Positions 26,015-35,529 of a DNA stretch of 64,000 bases are shown one piece after another. Both the position numbers and the translations under genes were made by a program. Location of the stretch: positions 4,543,001 through 4,607,000 of the forward strand of contig NZ_OY762905.1 in the NCBI RefSeq assembly GCF_963666525.1, written 5' to 3'. Every line of letters starts with the position of its first letter. Position 1 is the stretch's first letter. The notes under the pieces are model-generated. The model saw only the letters and a list, made by a program, of their open reading frames with translations, was not told the origin of the DNA and did no database searches. The DNA is from an uncultured Cohaesibacter sp. GTDB lineage: Bacteria; Pseudomonadota; Alphaproteobacteria; Rhizobiales; Cohaesibacteraceae.

Positions 26015-27469
26015 ATGAGCAAAGTGATTAAGGGTGGTACTGTTGTCACCGCCGATCTGACTTATGAAGCCGATGTGAAAATCGAGGACGGTGTCATCAC
26101 CGAAATCGGCCCCGATCTCTCCGGCGATGAAATTCTGGACGCCACCGGCTGCTATGTCATGCCGGGTGGTATCGATCCCCATGTGCATCTGGAAATGCCT
26201 TTCATGGGCACCTATTCGGCAGATGACTTTTCTTCAGGCACCCGCGCTGCGGTGGCGGGCGGTACGACGATGGTCGTCGACTTCTGTCTGCCCGATCCCG
26301 GTCAGAGCCTGATGGACGCTCTGATGCGTTGGGACAACAAGTCGACCCGCGCCACCTGCGACTATTCCTTCCACATGGCAATCACCTGGTGGGACAAGCA
26401 GGTGTTCGAGGAAATGGAAACTGTCGTTCGCGAGAAGGGCATCAACACCTTCAAGCATTTCCTCGCCTACAAGGGCTCGTTGATGGTCAACGACGATGAG
26501 CTGTTTGCCTCCTTCCAGCGCTGTGCCGAACTGGGTGCCATGCCACTTGTTCACGCAGAGAATGGCGACGTGGTAGCTTCCATGTCTGCAAGGCTGCTGT
26601 CCGAGGGCAACACCGGTCCGGAGGCGCACGCCTATTCCCGCCCGCCCGAAGTGGAAGGGGAAGCCACCAACCGTGCCATCATGCTGGCCGATATGGCAGG
26701 CGTGCCGCTCTATGTGGTCCATACCTCCTGCGAACAGGCCCACGAGGCCATCCGTCGTGCCCGACAGAAGGGCATGCGCGTCTATGGTGAGCCGCTGATC
26801 CAGCATCTGACCCTTGATGAAAGCGAGTATTTCGACAAGGACTGGGATCACGCCGCCCGCCGCGTCATGAGCCCGCCATTCCGCAACAAGATGCATCAGG
26901 ACAGCCTCTGGGCAGGTCTTCAGGCTGGTTCGCTTTCCTGTGTGGCGACTGACCATTGCGCCTTCACGACCGACCAGAAACGCTATGGCGTTGGTGATTT
27001 CACCAAGATCCCGAACGGCACCGGCGGTCTAGAAGACCGTCTGCCGATGCTCTGGACCTATGGCGTCGGTACTGGCCGGTTGACGATGAACGAGTTCGTG
27101 GCGGTCACCTCCACCAACATTGCCAAGATCCTCAACATGTACCCGAAGAAGGGGGCCATCCTCGTCGGAGCAGACGCCGATATCGTTGTCTGGGATCCGA
27201 AGCTGAAGAAGACCATTTCCGCAGCAACCCAGGTCTCGTCCATCGATTACAGCGTCTTCGAGGGCAAGGAAGTCACGGGGCTGCCGCGCTTCACTCTGTC
27301 TCGCGGCAAGGTCGTGGTCGAGGAAAGCACCCTGAAGACCGAAGAAGGGCACGGCCAGTTCGTGGCGCGCAAGCCTTATGGCGCGGTCAACAAGGCACTG
27401 TCCACCTGGAAGGAACTGGTCTCACCACGTCCGATCGTCCGCGCCGGCATCCCGCCGAGTGGTGTCTGA
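26015..27469 (+). CDS. hydA: Dihydropyrimidinase (D-hydantoinase)
   Basis: 484 aa amidohydrolase. GGIDPHVHLEMPF supplies the metal HxH, FLAYKGSLMV contains the lysine carboxylated to bridge the two zincs, and later metal histidines sit in PLVHAENGD and YVVHTSCEQ, with the active-site aspartate in ATDHCAF. It opens dihydrouracil or hydantoin rings. ATG 26015 follows GAAGGGAACAGCAAC; an ATG eight codons upstream at 25991 is possible. The 246 bp before it contain no supportable gene. Confidence 0.92.
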   Translation: MSKVIKGGTVVTADLTYEADVKIEDGVITEIGPDLSGDEILDATGCYVMPGGIDPHVHLEMPFMGTYSADDFSSGTRAAVAGGTTMVVDFCLPDPGQSLMDALMRWDNKSTRATCDYSFHMAITWWDKQVFEEMETVVREKGINTFKHFLAYKGSLMVNDDELFASFQRCAELGAMPLVHAENGDVVASMSARLLSEGNTGPEAHAYSRPPEVEGEATNRAIMLADMAGVPLYVVHTSCEQAHEAIRRARQKGMRVYGEPLIQHLTLDESEYFDKDWDHAARRVMSPPFRNKMHQDSLWAGLQAGSLSCVATDHCAFTTDQKRYGVGDFTKIPNGTGGLEDRLPMLWTYGVGTGRLTMNEFVAVTSTNIAKILNMYPKKGAILVGADADIVVWDPKLKKTISAATQVSSIDYSVFEGKEVTGLPRFTLSRGKVVVEESTLKTEEGHGQFVARKPYGAVNKALSTWKELVSPRPIVRAGIPPSGV

Positions 27470-27573
27470 TCGGCTCGTGGGCCGACCGACCAATCACGAT
27501 TTCCCTGCGGGTGCACGGCGCATCCGCAGGAACCGAATGACCAAACAGGCAATCCGAACGGGAACAAGCAAAG

Positions 27574-28374
27574 ATGATGCACTCCGACTTCCATGTGGTC
27601 TCAGCCAAGGACCTCTGTCTGACGTTTCAGACCAATGATGGGCCGGTCCATGCGCTCAAGGATGTCAACCTTCAGATCAACAAGGGCGACTTTGTCAGCT
27701 TCATCGGTCCGTCCGGCTGTGGCAAGACGACCTTTCTGCGCGCCATCGCTGCCTTGGAAAACCCCACATCGGGCGAGTTGATGGTCAATGGAACCACGCC
27801 AGAACTGGCGCGAAAGGATCGTGCCTATGGCTATGTCTTTCAGGCTGCTGGGCTCTATCCTTGGCGGACCATTGCCCGGAACATCAAGCTGCCACTGGAG
27901 ATCATGGGCTTTACCAAGGCCGAGCAGAAGGAGCGTGTCGAACGGGTGCTCAAGCTGGTGGATCTGGAAGGCTTTGGCAACAAGTTTCCATGGCAGCTGT
28001 CGGGCGGCATGCAGCAAAGAGCGTCGATTGCCCGGGCCCTGTCGTTCGATGCCGATATCCTGCTGATGGACGAGCCCTTCGGAGCGCTTGACGAGATCGT
28101 CCGCGATCACCTCAACGAACAGCTTTTGAAACTCTGGTCCAGCACCGGCAAGACCATCGGCTTCGTCACCCATTCCATCCCCGAAGCGGTCTATCTCTCC
28201 ACCAAGATTGTGGTCATGAGCCCGCGTCCGGGCCGCATCACTGATGTGATCGAGAGCACACTGCCAAAGGAACGACCGCTGTCCATTCGTGACAGTCAGG
28301 AATTCATCGATATCGCCCATCGCGTCCGCGAGGGCCTGAGGGCCGGCCATGGCGATGGAGCGGACGATGCGTAA
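27574..28374 (+). CDS. ABC transporter ATPase (NitT/TauT type, pyrimidine-linked)
   Basis: 266 aa single nucleotide-binding domain: Walker A GPSGCGKTT near residue 47, Q-loop VFQAAGLYPW, signature LSGGMQQR and Walker B ILLMDEPFGALDE. It resembles SsuB/TauB/ThiZ ATPases. It is the first of four transporter genes downstream of dihydropyrimidinase and overlaps the first permease gene by 26 bp. Two ATGs in tandem (27574, 27577) could start it. Likely substrate is a pyrimidine or its dihydro or hydantoin form, by context. Confidence 0.9.
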   Translation: MMHSDFHVVSAKDLCLTFQTNDGPVHALKDVNLQINKGDFVSFIGPSGCGKTTFLRAIAALENPTSGELMVNGTTPELARKDRAYGYVFQAAGLYPWRTIARNIKLPLEIMGFTKAEQKERVERVLKLVDLEGFGNKFPWQLSGGMQQRASIARALSFDADILLMDEPFGALDEIVRDHLNEQLLKLWSSTGKTIGFVTHSIPEAVYLSTKIVVMSPRPGRITDVIESTLPKERPLSIRDSQEFIDIAHRVREGLRAGHGDGADDA

Positions 28375-29230
28375 GCTCTTTGCCGTTTGCACGGTCGTGC
28401 TGGTGATCGTGGTGCTCTGGTATGGCGCTGCTGTCAAAATGAATGCCAAGTGGGCCTATGATCAGGCCGCCCGCGCCAAGGTGGAGCTGTCCTTCTCCGA
28501 TCTGGTCAGGGACACCTGGGCACAGGAGCGTCCTGTTCTGCCTGCACCGCATCAGGTGGCTGCGGAACTGTGGGACAGCACGGTGATGAAGAAGGTCAAT
28601 TCCAAGCGCTCGCTGATCTTTCACGGCTGGATCACGCTTGAGGCGACCCTGCTGGGCTTCGTGGTCGGCACACTGCTCGGAATCGTGCTGTCTGTCGGTA
28701 TCATCTATATCCGCGCGATGGACATGAGCGTCATGCCATGGGCCATTGCTTCCCAGACGATTCCCATTCTGGCAATTGCGCCAATGATCATCGTGGTCTT
28801 GAACTCGGTCGGCATCCAGGGGCTGATCCCCAAGGCGATCATCTCGGCCTATTTGAGCTTCTTCCCTGTTCTGGTCGGCATGGTAAAGGGGCTGAGGGCT
28901 CCCGATCACATGCAGCTGGATCTGCTCAAAACCTACAACGCCTCCAGAAGCGACGCCTTCTACAAGTTGCGTCTGCCGTCCTCCGTGCCCTATCTCTTCA
29001 CTTCGATGAAAGTGGGCATTGCCGCCTCGCTCGTCGGCACCATCGTTGGCGAGTTGCCAACCGGTGCCATTCGCGGGTTGGGCGCCCGGCTGCTGACCGG
29101 TTCCTACTATGGCCAGACGATCCAGATGTGGGCCGCTCTCTTTGCCGCCGCCCTGCTGGCCGCAGGCCTCGTGGCGCTCGTGGGACTTGCCGAGAAATCG
29201 GTTCTGAAGAAAATGGGGATGGTACGATGA
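28349..29230 (+). CDS. ABC transporter permease 1 (NitT/TauT type)
   Basis: 293 aa inner-membrane protein. An N-terminal transmembrane segment (LFAVCTVVLVIVVLWYGAAV) is followed by a periplasmic stretch and about five more helices. The EAA-type loop sits around SRSDAFYKLRLPSSVPYLFTSMKVG. It overlaps the ATPase gene upstream and the second permease downstream (ATGA at 29227). ATG 28367, with GGAG 6 nt upstream, is an alternative start that removes six residues. Confidence 0.88.
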   Translation: MAMERTMRKLFAVCTVVLVIVVLWYGAAVKMNAKWAYDQAARAKVELSFSDLVRDTWAQERPVLPAPHQVAAELWDSTVMKKVNSKRSLIFHGWITLEATLLGFVVGTLLGIVLSVGIIYIRAMDMSVMPWAIASQTIPILAIAPMIIVVLNSVGIQGLIPKAIISAYLSFFPVLVGMVKGLRAPDHMQLDLLKTYNASRSDAFYKLRLPSSVPYLFTSMKVGIAASLVGTIVGELPTGAIRGLGARLLTGSYYGQTIQMWAALFAAALLAAGLVALVGLAEKSVLKKMGMVR

Positions 29231-30072
29231 CCCTTGTTCTTGCTGCACTTGTCATCTGGATTGTGGCCTCATGGGTCAACGTCAAACTCTCCCGGTCGAA
29301 GGCCCACAACACGCTGCTGGTGCGCTTTCTGGTGCCATTCATTTTCGGGGTGACGATCCTGGTGGCCTGGGAGCTGCTGGTGCGCGGGCTGGATATTCCC
29401 GGCGTCATCCTGCCGCCGCCGTCCGCAATCGCAACGCGGTTCGCCGCGTCCACCGACATTCTCTGGCTCGACTTCCTGCAGACCTTCGCCAAAGGGGCGC
29501 TCAGCGGCTACATCATCGGCTGTGGTGCGGCCTTTCTGACGGCGATCCTCATCGACCGCGTACCATTCCTGCAACTGGGTCTGCTGCCGGTTGGCAACTT
29601 TGTCGCCGCGCTGCCCATCGTCGGCATCGCCCCGATCCTCGTGATGTGGTTCGGTTTCGACTGGCAGTCCAAGGCCGCCGTTGTCGTGGTGATGGTCTTC
29701 TTCCCGATGCTGGTCAACTGCGTGCAGGGCCTGGCCGACACGGATCACATGCAGCGTGATCTCATGAAGACCTATGCGGCGAGCTATACCGACACTCTGC
29801 TCAAGTTGCGGTTGCCTGCCGCGATGCCGTTCATTTTCAACGGGCTCAAAATTTCAACCACTTCGGCGCTGATCGGCGCGATCGTTGCCGAGTTCTTCGG
29901 CTCTCCCATCGTCGGCATGGGCTTCCGCATCTCCACCGAGGTCGGCAAGCTTGGACTCGACATGGTCTGGGCGGAAATCACGGTTGCGGCTATCGCAGGC
30001 TCCCTGTTTTACGGGGTAGTGGCCGCAATCGAAAAGGGGGTGACCTTCTGGCACCCCTCACAAAGGGGCTAG
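29227..30072 (+). CDS. ABC transporter permease 2 (NitT/TauT type)
   Basis: 281 aa inner-membrane protein paralogous to the preceding permease. It shows an N-terminal helix (LVLAALVIWIVASWV), a second (VPFIFGVTILVAWELL) and the EAA-type loop SYTDTLLKLRLPAAMPFIFNGLK. Two different permeases imply a heterodimeric pore. The start overlaps the previous stop by 4 bp; longer open frame upstream runs through permease 1 and is not used. Confidence 0.9.
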   Translation: MTLVLAALVIWIVASWVNVKLSRSKAHNTLLVRFLVPFIFGVTILVAWELLVRGLDIPGVILPPPSAIATRFAASTDILWLDFLQTFAKGALSGYIIGCGAAFLTAILIDRVPFLQLGLLPVGNFVAALPIVGIAPILVMWFGFDWQSKAAVVVVMVFFPMLVNCVQGLADTDHMQRDLMKTYAASYTDTLLKLRLPAAMPFIFNGLKISTTSALIGAIVAEFFGSPIVGMGFRISTEVGKLGLDMVWAEITVAAIAGSLFYGVVAAIEKGVTFWHPSQRG

Positions 30073-30152
30073 AAGACCCCATTCAATAACCAAAAGAAAA
30101 CAAAGCAACACCTTAACCATACTCCTTTACGGACTACCAAAGGGAATAGAAG

Positions 30153-31154
30153 ATGAGAGACACATTCAAGAAAATTGCGATTGGCGCATGTGCAGCTGCC
30201 TCGATCTTTGCAGCCACCGGAGCCAATGCGGCAGATGACTTTACCCTTCAGCTGAAATGGGTGACGCAGGCCCAGTTCGCCGGCTATTATGTTGCTCTGG
30301 AAAAGGGCTATTACGAGGCTGAAGACCTCAATGTCACCATCAAGCCGGGCGGTCCGGATATTGCTCCGACCCAGATTCTGGCCGGTGGTGGCGCTGATGT
30401 GGTTGTCGACTGGATGCCTTCGGCACTGGCTGCCCGTGAAAAGGGCCTGCCGCTCGTCAACATTGCCCAGCCTTACAAATCCTCGGGCATGATGCTGACG
30501 TGCCTCAAGGAAAGCGGCGTCAAGTCGCCTGAAGACTTCCCCGGCAAGACCCTTGGTGTCTGGTTCTTCGGCAACGAATATCCGTTCCTGAGCTGGATGA
30601 GCATTCTCGGTATTCCGACCGAAGGCGGCGACAAGGGCGTGACCGTCCTCAAGCAGGGCTTCAACGTTGATCCGCTGCTTCAGAAGCAGGCTGCCTGCAT
30701 CTCCACCATGACCTACAACGAATATTGGCAGGTCATCGACGCCGGTATCTCTGCCGACGATCTGATCACCTTCAAATATGAAGATCAGGGCGTGGCTACG
30801 CTGGAAGACGGCCTCTATGTGCTGGAAGACAAGCTGGCTGACGAGAAAGAAGTCGACAAGCTGGTCCGCTTCGTCCGTGCGTCCATGAAAGGCTGGAAAT
30901 ATGCTGAAGCCAACCCGGATGAAGCCGCAGATATCGTGCTTGAATATGACGAAACCGGTGCCCAGACCGAAAAGCACCAGAAGCGCATGATGGCCGAAGT
31001 GGCAAAGCTGACCGCCGGTTCCAATGGCGCTCTGGATACGGCCGACTATGAGCGTACCGTCAAGACGCTGATGAGTGGCGGTTCCGCTCCGGTCATTTCC
31101 AAGGCCCCTGAAGGTGCCTGGACCCACAAGATCACCGATCTGGCCCTGAAATAG
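30153..31154 (+). CDS. ABC substrate-binding protein, NMT1/THI5-like
   Basis: 333 aa. Signal peptide MRDTFKKIAIGACAAASIFA with cleavage likely after ANA (about residue 26). The mature protein begins ADDFTLQLKWVTQAQFAGYYVALEKGYY, the NMT1/ThiY hallmark for binding pyrimidine-like ligands. No lipobox cysteine, so it is a free periplasmic protein. Its pyrimidine-type fold together with the catabolic genes supports import of uracil, thymine or related rings. A hairpin follows at 31169-31196. Confidence 0.9.
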   Translation: MRDTFKKIAIGACAAASIFAATGANAADDFTLQLKWVTQAQFAGYYVALEKGYYEAEDLNVTIKPGGPDIAPTQILAGGGADVVVDWMPSALAAREKGLPLVNIAQPYKSSGMMLTCLKESGVKSPEDFPGKTLGVWFFGNEYPFLSWMSILGIPTEGGDKGVTVLKQGFNVDPLLQKQAACISTMTYNEYWQVIDAGISADDLITFKYEDQGVATLEDGLYVLEDKLADEKEVDKLVRFVRASMKGWKYAEANPDEAADIVLEYDETGAQTEKHQKRMMAEVAKLTAGSNGALDTADYERTVKTLMSGGSAPVISKAPEGAWTHKITDLALK

Positions 31155-31168
31155 GCCCGTCCCATTCT

Positions 31169-31196
31169 CCGCCTCCGGACATTGTGCCGGGGGCGG
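31169..31196 (+). other. GC-rich hairpin between ABC genes and cofG
   Basis: CCGCCTCCGG (31169-31178) pairs with CCGGGGGCGG (31187-31196) with one G-T pair around an 8 nt loop. No T-run follows, so it is likely an mRNA 3' stabiliser or partial terminator between the transporter and the F420 genes. Confidence 0.5.
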
Positions 31197-31398
31197 GATG
31201 ACGACCCTGGCCCGCCGGCCCGTTCGGCGGAGCCAACCCCGAGGTAACCGAACAATTCAAGGAAATGTCTTGCCCCGCGCAAACTCCGTTTGGCGCGAAC
31301 AGGGTTCCTTTGCGCCGATTTCCCGTTGGGAATGCCATCAAATGCGCAAACGACAGCCCCGAATGGCAGATGGTTTCACAACGGCTAAAGGCAACAGG

Positions 31399-32610
31399 AT
31401 GCTGGTAGAAAGCGAACTCAACAGTCGATCCGCCGACGTCATGTCGGATAGCGCTGCACGCTTGCCGTCCGGGGCGCGGGAGCTCAACGATCAGGCCCGC
31501 CATCTGCAGAAGGCGGATCTGGCAGGCCTGATGGCGCGGGCAAGCGTCATCCGCGATGCCCGTTGGGGCCGCACCGTGACCTATTCGCGCAAGGCCTTCG
31601 TGCCACTGACCAACATGTGCCGCGATACCTGCGCCTATTGCACCTTCGTCAAGCACCCCGATCACCCGGACGCCAACATCATGTCGCCCGATCAGGTTCT
31701 TGCCACTGCCCGCAAGGGCGAGGCTCAGGGCTGCAAGGAACTGCTGTTCAGCCTCGGTGAAAAGCCCGAACTGCGCTATGAGCGGGCAAGGGCCGCGTTG
31801 GCTTTGCTTGGCTATCACAGCATGACGGACTATCTGGCCGACATGTGCGCGCTGGTGCTCGAAGAAACCACCATGCTGCCCCATGTCAACGCGGGCACCC
31901 TCAGTGACGAGGAGTTTGCAAGGCTCCGCCCGGTTTCGGTTTCCATGGGCATGATGCTCGAAACCATCTCCCGCCGCCTGACCGGCAAAGGGGAGGCCCA
32001 CCATGCCTGTCCGGACAAGGTGCCTTTGCAGCGATTGCGGACGCTGGAACGGGCAGGGGAGCACAAGGTCCCATTCACCACCGGCCTGCTGATCGGCATA
32101 GGCGAAACGTGGCAAGAGCGGATCGAGGCCCTCCACGCCATCAATGACAGCCATAAGCGCCACGGTCACATTCAGGAAGTCATCATCCAGAACTTCCAGA
32201 CCAAGCCTGATATCGCCATGGCCAACCATCCAGAGCCGAGCCTCGAGGACATGCTTCGCACCATCGCGGCCGCGCGCATCATCCTTGCCCCGGAGATCAG
32301 CCTGCAGGCTCCGCCCAATCTCAGTGCCCGCCATATCGCCTATCTCGATGCGGGTATCAATGACTGGGGCGGAATTTCTCCGGTTACCATCGATTTCATC
32401 AACCCCCAGCATGCCTGGCCGCAGATTGATGCGCTTGCGGCGAGCTGTGACAAGGCTGGCTTTTCGCTCAGGGAACGACTGCCCGTCTATCCGGCCTATC
32501 TTCGGTCGGAAACCGAATTTCTGAGCCCTCAGCTACAAGGCCGCGTTGCCCGTATGTCGGCCAGCAACGGCCTCGCCAGCGAACAGCGCCACTTGACGCA
32601 AGGAGAATGA
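31399..32610 (+). CDS. cofG: CofG subunit of FO synthase (radical SAM)
   Basis: 403 aa from ATG 31399. The radical-SAM motif is C74-x3-C78-x2-C81 (NMCRDTCAYCTF). With CofH it forms the deazaflavin FO, the chromophore of coenzyme F420, from tyrosine and a ribityl-uracil. FSLGEKPELRYERAR and HGHIQEVIIQNFQTKP are family segments. Earlier in-frame starts (31342, 31363) exist; 31399 has AAAGGCAACAGG but is not certain. CofG and CofH are separate here, as in archaea and cyanobacteria, not fused as actinobacterial FbiC. Confidence 0.93.
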   Translation: MLVESELNSRSADVMSDSAARLPSGARELNDQARHLQKADLAGLMARASVIRDARWGRTVTYSRKAFVPLTNMCRDTCAYCTFVKHPDHPDANIMSPDQVLATARKGEAQGCKELLFSLGEKPELRYERARAALALLGYHSMTDYLADMCALVLEETTMLPHVNAGTLSDEEFARLRPVSVSMGMMLETISRRLTGKGEAHHACPDKVPLQRLRTLERAGEHKVPFTTGLLIGIGETWQERIEALHAINDSHKRHGHIQEVIIQNFQTKPDIAMANHPEPSLEDMLRTIAAARIILAPEISLQAPPNLSARHIAYLDAGINDWGGISPVTIDFINPQHAWPQIDALAASCDKAGFSLRERLPVYPAYLRSETEFLSPQLQGRVARMSASNGLASEQRHLTQGE

Positions 32611-32615
32611 TTATC

Positions 32616-33893
32616 ATGTCCAATGAAACAGAATCAGCATTCGGTAATGCCCTTGCTTTTGACGCTCGGAACGCCACCGCTCCTGTTCGGAAAATTCTCG
32701 ACAGGGCGCTTGAGGATCGCGAGATTTCACAAGCGGAGGCCGTGCTGCTGTTCAAGGCCGAAGCGCCCGCCGACTTGCAGACGATCTACCATGTCGCCGA
32801 CCTGCTGCGCCAGCGGGCCAACGGGGATCTGGTGACCTTCACGGTCAACCGCAACATCAACTTCACCAATGTCTGCTATATGGGCTGCAAATTCTGCAAT
32901 TTCGCCAAGCGGGCCGAAGAGGAGGATGCTCATTGGCATTCTGTGGGCGAGGTGCTGCGCCGTTGCCACGAGGCATGGGACCGGGGCGCAACCGAGGTAT
33001 GCATTCAGGGCGGGCTGCACCCCAAGCTGCCCGGCAGTTACTATGAGGAGCTTTGCCGCGCCATCAAGGCGGAGTTGCCCGACATGCACTTGCACGCCTT
33101 CTCACCTTTCGAGGTATGGTACGGTGCGTCCAAGACGCGGAAGTCGTACCGTGATTTCCTGCAAGGCCTAAAGGACGCCGGTCTGGGCACAATGCCGGGA
33201 ACGGCCGCCGAAATCCTCGACACCGACATACGCAAGCAACTGACCAAGGACAAGCTTAGCACGGAGAAATGGGTCGAGATCATCCGCACCGCCCATGAGG
33301 TGGGAATCCGGACCACAGCGACCATTATGTATGGCCATATCGATGCGCCGGAGCATTGGGCCGCTCACATTGACCTGCTGCGCTCGATCCAGAAGGACAC
33401 CGGCGGCTTTACCGAATTTGTGCCGCTGTCCTATCAGCATGTCGGCACGGCGCTTTATGCGGAAAATCCGGGCAAGGTGCGCAAGGGGCCGAGCACCGAT
33501 GAAATCGACAAGATGCATGCCGTCTCCCGCATCATGCTCCATGGGCTGATCGACAATATCCAGGTTTCCTGGACCAAGCTTGGCCCTGACCATGCGATGG
33601 CGATGCTCAATCGCGGTGCCAACGATCTGGGCGGCACGCTGATGGAAGAAAGCATCTCCCGCTCGGCGGGGGCGGATCATGGGCAGGAGATCACGGCCTA
33701 TGAACTGACACAGATCGTCCGTGCCTCGGGCCGCATGCCTGCGCGCCGGTCGAGCGACTATCGCATTCTCGACATCTATGATGACCATGATCCGCAGCCG
33801 CTTGCGCCTTTGATCGACCGGGGCGGCAAGGATCCGCTCGACTTTCTCAAGATGTTCCCGGCCACCTCTGCCAAGCTGGAGGCCGCTGAATGA
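32616..33893 (+). CDS. cofH: CofH subunit of FO synthase (radical SAM)
   Basis: 425 aa. The radical-SAM motif is C87-x3-C91-x2-C94 (NVCYMGCKFCNF). CIQGGLHPKLPGSYYEELCRAIK and HAFSPFEVWYGA are typical of CofH, which joins tyrosine-derived radical chemistry to 5-amino-6-ribitylamino-uracil. ATG 32616 is 10 nt after AAGGAG; the ATG at 32607 is too close to that site. It starts 5 bp after cofG and overlaps cofD by 4 bp. Confidence 0.95.
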   Translation: MSNETESAFGNALAFDARNATAPVRKILDRALEDREISQAEAVLLFKAEAPADLQTIYHVADLLRQRANGDLVTFTVNRNINFTNVCYMGCKFCNFAKRAEEEDAHWHSVGEVLRRCHEAWDRGATEVCIQGGLHPKLPGSYYEELCRAIKAELPDMHLHAFSPFEVWYGASKTRKSYRDFLQGLKDAGLGTMPGTAAEILDTDIRKQLTKDKLSTEKWVEIIRTAHEVGIRTTATIMYGHIDAPEHWAAHIDLLRSIQKDTGGFTEFVPLSYQHVGTALYAENPGKVRKGPSTDEIDKMHAVSRIMLHGLIDNIQVSWTKLGPDHAMAMLNRGANDLGGTLMEESISRSAGADHGQEITAYELTQIVRASGRMPARRSSDYRILDIYDDHDPQPLAPLIDRGGKDPLDFLKMFPATSAKLEAAE

Positions 33894-34870
33894 GCGAAAC
33901 ACAGAAGCTGAAGGTTACCCTGCTGGCCGGCGGGGTTGGCGGCGCAAAGATGGCCGAAGGCCTCGCTGCGCTAGGAGATGTAGAGCTGACGATCATCGGC
34001 AATATCGCCGATGATGACGACTTCCACGGCCTTTGGGTGTCGCCGGATATCGATACCATGACCTACACCCTGTCTGGCCGCATCAACCGTCAGCAGGGCT
34101 GGGGGCTGGCCGACGAGGGCACCCGTGCGCTCGATATCCTGACGACCCTTGGGCAGGACACATGGATGATGCTCGGGGACAAGGATTTCGGCCTCCACAT
34201 CTATCGCACCATGCGGCGGACGAAAGGTGATCGTCCCACAGACATAGCAGCCGATGTTGCTACGGCCTTTGGTGTCAAACCGCGCATTCTTTTGCCGACC
34301 GATGATCGGGTGCAGACCCGGGTCAAGACGGAAAAGGGCTGGTTGAGTTTTCAGGAATATTTTGTGCGCGAGAAATGTGCCCCCACCGTTGAGGCGCTTG
34401 AGCTCAAGGGCATAGAGGACGCCGCGGCAACCCCGGAAGCGCTTGCGGCCATAGCCAGCGCCGACCTGCTCGTCATCGCCCCGTCCAATCCACTGGTCAG
34501 CATTGAGCCGATCCTTGCCGCCAAGGGCATCCGTGATGAGGTGAAAGAGGCTTGCGTGCCAAGAATCGCTGTCAGCCCGCTGATTGCCGGCAAGGTCGTC
34601 AAGGGACCTGCCGACAGGATGATGACGGCGCTCGGCATGCGCGCCGATGCCGTTGGCGTGGCCGCGCACTATGTCGGGTTGATCGATGCCTTGCTGATCG
34701 ATCATCAGGACAGCGCGCTCGCCGAGGAGATCGCCAGACTGTCGATCCGGCCCCATTGCGACGACATCTTGATGAAGGACGCTGAAGACAAGGCGCGGCT
34801 GGCCCGTGCTGTTGTCGATCTTGGTCTGGCGCTTGCAGCAGACAAAGACCAAAACGGAGCTGCTGCATGA
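33890..34870 (+). CDS. cofD: CofD, 2-phospho-L-lactate (or analogue) transferase
   Basis: 326 aa. It transfers the phospho-lactyl type group onto FO to give F420-0 or its dehydro form. The LLAGGVGGAKMAEGLAAL N-terminus is the family's nucleotide-binding loop; NIADDDDFHGLWVSPDIDT and SNPLVSIEPILA are further hallmarks. ATGA overlaps link it to cofH and cofC. The native donor substrate (2-phospholactate, PEP or 3-phosphoglycerate type) cannot be predicted by eye. Confidence 0.95.
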   Translation: MSETQKLKVTLLAGGVGGAKMAEGLAALGDVELTIIGNIADDDDFHGLWVSPDIDTMTYTLSGRINRQQGWGLADEGTRALDILTTLGQDTWMMLGDKDFGLHIYRTMRRTKGDRPTDIAADVATAFGVKPRILLPTDDRVQTRVKTEKGWLSFQEYFVREKCAPTVEALELKGIEDAAATPEALAAIASADLLVIAPSNPLVSIEPILAAKGIRDEVKEACVPRIAVSPLIAGKVVKGPADRMMTALGMRADAVGVAAHYVGLIDALLIDHQDSALAEEIARLSIRPHCDDILMKDAEDKARLARAVVDLGLALAADKDQNGAAA

Positions 34871-35529
34871 CTGACAAGCTGCTGATCCTCATCCCGATGA
34901 AAGACCCGTCCCGGGCGAAATCGCGGCTGGCATCCGGCCTTTCGGAAGGCGAACGGTCGACCCTCTCGCTGATGCTGTTCAAGGCTGTGGTCGAACGGAT
35001 CAAAACCGCCCTTGCGAGCGCTGACCATTTGAAGACCCAGATCGACGTGATTGATATTGCGGTGGTTTCTTCCAGTGAGGTCATCCGGCAAGTGGCCGGG
35101 GAGCTGGACATTCTCTTTCTGCAGGAAGCTGGAGACAGTGGCCTCAATGATGCCTTGCAGGCTGCCTCTGAATGCGCCCTGAAGCAGGGCTATGGACGAC
35201 TCTGCATCCTGCCGGGAGATCTGGCCGATCCAACGGCGCAGGATATCGTCAGCCTGTTGTCCTATCCGCTTGATGCCCGGACAATCATTGTCTGCCCGTC
35301 TGAGGATCTGGGCACCAATGCCCTTGTCGTGCCACTGCCCAGCCCGATGCCATTTTCCTTCGGTCCGGACTCTTTTTCGCGGCACTTCAGTCAGGCCGCC
35401 GATCTGGGGTTGATGCCGGTCATTCTGCCGCTCAAGAGCCTGCGTCGCGATATCGATACGATGGCCGATTTGAGCTATCTCGATGCAGCCCAGACGGCAG
35501 TGATCGCCAAAGGCGGAGAGGGCGCGTAA
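34867..35529 (+). CDS. cofC: CofC, 2-phospho-L-lactate guanylyltransferase
   Basis: 220 aa. It activates the phospho-acid with GTP for CofD. The nucleotidyltransferase N-terminus is LLILIPMKDPSRAKSRLASGLS, followed by RLCILPGDLADPTAQDI and an FGPDSFSRHF segment that corresponds to the substrate loop. It overlaps cofD by 4 bp and shares a TAATG junction with cofE. It is a stand-alone enzyme. Confidence 0.92.
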   Translation: MTDKLLILIPMKDPSRAKSRLASGLSEGERSTLSLMLFKAVVERIKTALASADHLKTQIDVIDIAVVSSSEVIRQVAGELDILFLQEAGDSGLNDALQAASECALKQGYGRLCILPGDLADPTAQDIVSLLSYPLDARTIIVCPSEDLGTNALVVPLPSPMPFSFGPDSFSRHFSQAADLGLMPVILPLKSLRRDIDTMADLSYLDAAQTAVIAKGGEGA

